The notes beneath the pieces are model-generated. The model saw nothing but the letters and a program-made list of their open reading frames with translations. It was not told where the DNA came from and ran no database searches. Shown in pieces: positions 5,688 through 8,558 of a stretch of DNA of 8,558 bases. How positions within the stretch are numbered: position 1 is the first letter of the stretch; each line of letters begins with the position of its first letter. The position numbers were made by a program, and so were the translations under genes. The DNA is taken from NCBI GenBank assembly GCA_023443285.1, contig JAEZVB010000063.1:1-8558 (forward strand), written 5' to 3'. The stretch is from Bacillota bacterium. GTDB lineage: Bacteria; Bacillota; Negativicutes; Sporomusales; Sporomusaceae.

Positions 5688-6959
5688 ATGGATGGATTGG
5701 CATTAATCGCTATTATTGCGGTCATGGGTGGAGCCATTGCCTATATTGGCGATAAACTGGGAACTAGGGTGGGTAAGAAGAAACTTAGTATGTTTGGCCT
5801 CAGACCTAAGCACACATCGATTATTGTTACAATCGTCACAGGCATTCTTATCTCTGCTGCGACCATTGGCATTATGACTGCCATATCCTGGGATATGCGT
5901 ACGGCTCTCTTTGGAATGGAGGCAATCAAAACTGAACTGTTGTCTTTGAATAAAGAGGTTGCCGCCAAAACAGCCGCACTTGAGGACAGTCGTGCGGCTC
6001 TCGACACTAAAAACGCTGAATATGCCGCAATTAATGCCAAGGTGCAGCAAACAGCTGTCCAGCTTAACAAGAGTATGACAGAGCTTACTGACGTAACTGC
6101 TGAGCGTGACCGGACAATTACGGCCTTAAATTCACTGCAAACCGATTATGCTTTGGCGCAGCGCGACTTAGCCGGTTATCAGGAGAATATCAAGAGCCTA
6201 CAGACTACCAAAGAGCAACTGGACAAACGAATTACCGGACTTAACGGTCAAATCAGCGAATTAAACACCGCCAAGGTAGCTCTGCAAACCGATCTGGATC
6301 ATCTCAATGAACTGACAGAGAATCTAAAAAAGGGCTTGCAGAATGTACGCGAAGGCACAGTGGTATTCCGTACCGGCGAAGTTCTCTCCACAGCCGTTGT
6401 GCGTGGTGATCAATCGCGGGAGGATACTACAAACCAACTGGCGGCCATAATCTATAATACAAATCGACATTTGCTGGACAAGCTGGAAGTAACCGATAAG
6501 AAACTGGAAATTTTATGGATTCCCCGCTCCGAGTTTGATCAGGCGCTTAGCCTGCTTACAGATAAGAAACAGGAGACTATTGTCCGTATTTCCACTGTTA
6601 GCAACACGGTCTACGGTGAACCGATTATTGGCCGGATTGAACTATTCCCCAATTATCTTGTCTACAATAAAGGTACTGCTATTTACAGCGAGGTTATTAC
6701 CGTAAATTCGGGAGATTCCCATGCAGAGGAAGCCGTTATTTCTTTCTTGCAAAATGTCAATTCTTTGGCTATAAAACAAGGCATTCTCTCTGACCCAATT
6801 CAGGGTACGGTAGGCAGTATGAGCGGATTGCAACTATTTGAGATTGTTAGCAAGGTTAAACGGCAGGCAGGCAAAGTAGAACTTACCGCTATTGCCCAAA
6901 ATGATATTCATACTGTGGGTCCGTTGCAGATTGAGGTAAAAATCAAAAACATATTCTAG
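5688..6959 (+). CDS. DUF3084 membrane-anchored coiled-coil protein
   Basis: Function unknown. The 423-residue protein has two N-terminal membrane segments (about 4-20 and 44-66) joined by a basic loop containing GTRVGKKKLSMFGLRPKHTS, the diagnostic DUF3084 block as I recall it. A coiled coil of about 145 residues (75-220, rich in A, L, K, E, Q and T) follows, then a globular C-terminal part from VVFRTGEVL to the end. The positive loop suggests a cytoplasmic hairpin turn, which would place the coiled coil and C-terminus outside the cytoplasmic membrane. The ATG has GGGAGGG at 5675-5681, six bases upstream, and the gene begins 15 bases after the permease stop, so it is almost certainly co-transcribed with the LPS export genes. 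A role in envelope spacing or LPS transport is inference from this position. Confidence 0.88.
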   Translation: MDGLALIAIIAVMGGAIAYIGDKLGTRVGKKKLSMFGLRPKHTSIIVTIVTGILISAATIGIMTAISWDMRTALFGMEAIKTELLSLNKEVAAKTAALEDSRAALDTKNAEYAAINAKVQQTAVQLNKSMTELTDVTAERDRTITALNSLQTDYALAQRDLAGYQENIKSLQTTKEQLDKRITGLNGQISELNTAKVALQTDLDHLNELTENLKKGLQNVREGTVVFRTGEVLSTAVVRGDQSREDTTNQLAAIIYNTNRHLLDKLEVTDKKLEILWIPRSEFDQALSLLTDKKQETIVRISTVSNTVYGEPIIGRIELFPNYLVYNKGTAIYSEVITVNSGDSHAEEAVISFLQNVNSLAIKQGILSDPIQGTVGSMSGLQLFEIVSKVKRQAGKVELTAIAQNDIHTVGPLQIEVKIKNIF

Positions 6960-6993
6960 ATAGATAACTATTATTAACAAAATATACTAGTTG

Positions 6994-7029
6994 AGAATCC
7001 TGTTTACTAAGCAGGATTCTTTCTTTTTT
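6994..7029 (+). terminator. Intrinsic terminator of the LPS operon
   Basis: AGAATCCTG (6994-7002) pairs perfectly with CAGGATTCT (7012-7020). TTT/AAG inside extends the stem to 12 pairs with one G-T wobble around the three-base loop ACT. A T-rich tail (TTCTTTTTT) follows directly. It lies 35 bases after the DUF3084 stop and ends the operon. Confidence 0.92.
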
Positions 7030-7110
7030 ATGCGAATATATATCCATATAAAGATTAGTTATGTAAATCTCATAATTAGTCTGGACATATAGTAGAAAAA
7101 CCTGATAAGC

Positions 7111-7145
7111 TTGATGTATAAGGATTTTTCCAAAATATACATCAG
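7111..7145. promoter_or_regulatory. Perfect 9-bp dyad upstream of ompM, possible operator
   Basis: TGATGTATA (7112-7120) and TATACATCA (7136-7144) are exact reverse complements around a 15-base centre, extended by one possible T-G pair. The centre carries a small GGA/TCC hairpin. No T-run follows, so it is not an intrinsic terminator. It sits about 20 bases upstream of the candidate ompM -35 element, a plausible place for a regulator to bind. The bound protein is unknown. Confidence 0.4.
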
Positions 7146-7163
7146 TAAAACAGGCAGGAAAAC

Positions 7164-7192
7164 TTGCTGATATGTCGAAATTATGTTAACAT
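7164..7192 (+). promoter_or_regulatory. Candidate ompM promoter, extended -10 type
   Basis: TTGCTG (7164-7169) and TAACAT (7187-7192) are 17 bases apart, with TG at 7184-7185 in the extended -10 position. Matches to the vegetative consensus are partial (3 of 6 and 4 of 6). A start near 7199 would give a leader of about 165 bases. A later TATAAA at 7337-7342 lacks a good -35 and lies too close to the ribosome binding site to be the better choice. Confidence 0.4.
7173..7179 (+). promoter_or_regulatory. Spo0A-box-like heptamer TGTCGAA
   Basis: TGTCGAA is the core of the Spo0A recognition box known from endospore-forming Firmicutes. It lies between the -35 and -10 of the candidate ompM promoter, where binding would be expected to repress. 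A single heptamer can occur by chance in about 400 intergenic bases, so this is only suggestive. Confidence 0.3.
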
Positions 7193-7198
7193 AAAACC

Positions 7199-7358
7199 TG
7201 CGGAATGCGGCAGGTGCGTATCGAGAATAAGCCCTGCAGAGAGGAAGGACAGATTGAGGAAACGTGGACACTCATTCCAAGCCCTCCCCCTTGAACGGGT
7301 AAACCTCCCGGTATGCTGGTGGCAACACCCGCAAACTATAAAAATATTTCAAGGGGGA
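7199..7358 (+). promoter_or_regulatory. Structured ompM 5' leader with a Shine-Dalgarno-sequestering helix
   Basis: TCCCCCTTGAA (7285-7295) is an exact 11-base complement of TTCAAGGGGGA (7348-7358), which contains the ompM Shine-Dalgarno core AAGGGGG (7351-7357). Between the two strands lie a CGGG/CCCG hairpin (7296-7310) and a GGTG/CACC hairpin capped by the GNRA loop GCAA (7318-7329), whose stem extends through one mismatch to GC/GC at 7315-7332. Further upstream GCAGG (7210-7214) can pair with CCTGC at 7233-7237, and GGAATG (7202-7207) with CATTCC (7273-7278). The pattern suggests translational control of the porin through its leader RNA. I do not recognise a named riboswitch or RNA family in it. 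The 5' boundary depends on the proposed promoter. The remainder of the 6960-7365 gap is AT-rich and shows nothing else. Confidence 0.55.
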
Positions 7359-7365
7359 TTTTCAA

Positions 7366-8511
7366 ATGAATAAAAGACTTTTAAAAGTAGCTGTGACTAC
7401 TGCTCTTACTGTAGCATTTGCTGTTCCTGTTTTTGCTAACCCTTTCACCGATGTGCCTTCAAAACACTGGGCATATGATGCAGTAAACAAACTGGCTAAA
7501 GCTGGTGTAGTATCCGGTTATGGCGATGGTACCTTCAAAGGTGACAAAACTGTTTCCCGTTACGAAATGGCTTCCATGATTGCAACTGCTATGCAAAAAA
7601 ACCTCAACAATGACCAAAAACAAATTGTTGACAAACTTTCTCAAGAGTTCGCTACCGAGCTTAACAGCATGGGCGTAAAAGTAGAAGCCCTTGACCAAAA
7701 AGTTGGCAATATGGTTAAAATTTCTGGTGACGCTCGTGTGCGTTATGCTGACAACAACCAAACTGATAAAGAGAACACTGATTTCCGTGCCCGTGTAAGC
7801 TTTGATGGCAAAATCAACGATAACCTGAAATTCAATGCCCGTCTAAGCAGCGGCAATATTGATTGGAATGCGGCTACTGCCCAAACTACTACTGCTGATC
7901 AAGTTACCAAAGGAACAGGCGCTATCTATCTTGATACTGCCAATGTAACCTTTAATGCACTTGGCCTAACCAACACAGTTGGTCGTCAAGACGTTAAAGC
8001 CGGTAATGGCGGCTTCCTCTTCGATACTGCAGCAAATGGTATTGCTACTAACATCAGCGGTTTAAAACTGTTTGCTGGTAAAGCTGACGGCAAGAGTGTA
8101 ATGACTGCTCAATATGGCCTGAATATTATGGGTGCTAAAGTGACTGCAGATTACGTTAACTACGGAGATGTTAAGCTTTATGGCGCTAACACTTCCTTCG
8201 GTTTGATGAAAGGTGTAACTGCTAACGCTGAATACTACAAAAACCAAGATACCAGTGCAAAAGCATATGCTTATGGCGTGAAGTTTGACAAAATCGGCCT
8301 GAGTGCAGCATACAGAAATATTGAAACTGACTCCTTCACAAGCAAAGGTACTATGACTAGCGATCTGAACGGTGTAGTTGGAACCTCCTTCAAAGGCATG
8401 GAATATAACTATGACCGCGAAATTGCAAAAAACACTGCTCTTAACATTAAACACCAAGCTCCTACCAATGGTGATGCTCGTACAGCTGCTACTGTTAACG
8501 TTAAATTCTAA
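7366..8511 (+). CDS. ompM: SLH-domain outer-membrane porin, OmpM type
   Basis: Major outer-membrane porin of Negativicutes type, which links the outer membrane to the peptidoglycan. The 381-residue product has a signal peptide (MNKRLLKVAV onward, likely cut after VFA at residue 24). One SLH domain follows (about 25-76; FTDVPSKHWAYDAV, GVVSGYGDGTFKG, SRYEMASMIATAM), then a short coiled-coil spacer (about 82-117) and a beta-barrel from ISGDARVRY to the C-terminus, which ends in the outer-membrane-type NVKF with terminal phenylalanine. The barrel is about 263 residues, rather short for a 16-stranded porin. In this family the SLH domain binds modified peptidoglycan in the periplasm. AAGGGGG lies eight bases before the ATG. 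Own promoter region and terminator indicate a single-gene unit, probably highly expressed. Other SLH porin paralogues are common in such genomes, so the symbol is at family level. Confidence 0.92.
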   Translation: MNKRLLKVAVTTALTVAFAVPVFANPFTDVPSKHWAYDAVNKLAKAGVVSGYGDGTFKGDKTVSRYEMASMIATAMQKNLNNDQKQIVDKLSQEFATELNSMGVKVEALDQKVGNMVKISGDARVRYADNNQTDKENTDFRARVSFDGKINDNLKFNARLSSGNIDWNAATAQTTTADQVTKGTGAIYLDTANVTFNALGLTNTVGRQDVKAGNGGFLFDTAANGIATNISGLKLFAGKADGKSVMTAQYGLNIMGAKVTADYVNYGDVKLYGANTSFGLMKGVTANAEYYKNQDTSAKAYAYGVKFDKIGLSAAYRNIETDSFTSKGTMTSDLNGVVGTSFKGMEYNYDREIAKNTALNIKHQAPTNGDARTAATVNVKF

Positions 8512-8529
8512 TAAAGCATTCCGCAACTG

Positions 8530-8555
8530 AAAGGACGCCTGCGGGCGTCCTTTTT
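8530..8555 (+). terminator. Intrinsic terminator of ompM
   Basis: AAAGGACGCC (8530-8539) pairs perfectly with GGCGTCCTTT (8544-8553) around the loop TGCG, and the T-run continues to 8555. It lies 18 bases after the ompM stop. Confidence 0.95.
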
Positions 8556-8558
8556 GCT

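Noticed and set aside
5703..6070. Two overlapping minus-strand frames opposite DUF3084
   Set aside because: They mirror the membrane and alanine-rich coiled-coil codons of the + strand gene and lack start signals.
7337..7342. TATAAA as the -10 of an ompM promoter
   Set aside because: No acceptable -35 at the right distance (TGCTGG only), and a start there would fall at or just before the ribosome binding site.
7199..7345. Possible 6S RNA, RNase P RNA or SRP RNA in the ompM leader
   Set aside because: Some purine-rich stretches recalled RNase P, but the conserved core sequences and overall length do not fit, and the helix with the ompM ribosome binding site explains the region better.
7164..7373. 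69-residue + strand reading frame in the ompM leader
   Set aside because: TTG start without a ribosome binding site, no recognisable protein features, and overlap with the ompM start; the DNA is better explained as a structured leader.
8062..8526. 154-residue minus-strand reading frame opposite ompM
   Set aside because: Cysteine- and serine-rich shadow of a highly biased porin gene, with no family resemblance and no suitable upstream signals.

Overview
The window reads as a chromosomal segment of a diderm Firmicute of the class Negativicutes, most likely a Sporomusaceae-type bacterium. Two things point there. Lipopolysaccharide synthesis and export genes sit beside an outer-membrane porin carrying an N-terminal SLH domain (OmpM type), a combination characteristic of that class. 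The ribosome binding sites are strong and Firmicute-like (AGGAGG, AAGGGGG, GGGAGGG). The assignment is inference; no 16S rRNA gene or other marker lies in the window.

Layout: all genes are on the + strand. Positions 2-691 are the 3' two thirds of kdsD (arabinose-5-phosphate isomerase). Then come kdsC (691-1236), a lipid A type acyltransferase (1389-2270), lptC (2267-2830), lptA (2830-3651), lptB (3695-4414), an LptF/LptG permease (4584-5672) and a DUF3084 membrane/coiled-coil protein (5688-6959). A strong intrinsic terminator at 6994-7029 closes this run. A separate unit follows: a regulatory-looking intergenic stretch of about 400 bases, ompM (7366-8511) and its own terminator (8530-8555). 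The first genes make Kdo and acylate lipid A. The Lpt genes build the inner-membrane engine (LptB, LptF/G) and periplasmic bridge (LptC, LptA) that move LPS outward. OmpM supplies the porin that tethers the outer membrane to the cell wall.

The gene content is orthodox; the unusual signals lie between and inside the genes. (1) GC content and codon choice switch abruptly at about position 641, inside kdsD. (2) A 120-bp element with inverted ends and a 3-bp GAA direct repeat sits exactly between a good Shine-Dalgarno sequence and the acyltransferase start codon. (3) A 78-bp palindromic repeat is inserted in frame into the signal-peptide region of lptA, and a relative lies between lptB and the permease gene. 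(4) The ompM leader contains an 11-nt perfect complement of the ompM Shine-Dalgarno region, with a GNRA-capped hairpin between the two strands, suggesting translational control of the porin. A possible promoter with an embedded Spo0A-box-like heptamer and a 9-bp dyad lie upstream of that leader.

I saw no tRNA, rRNA, CRISPR array, transposase, phage gene or wholly new protein system.
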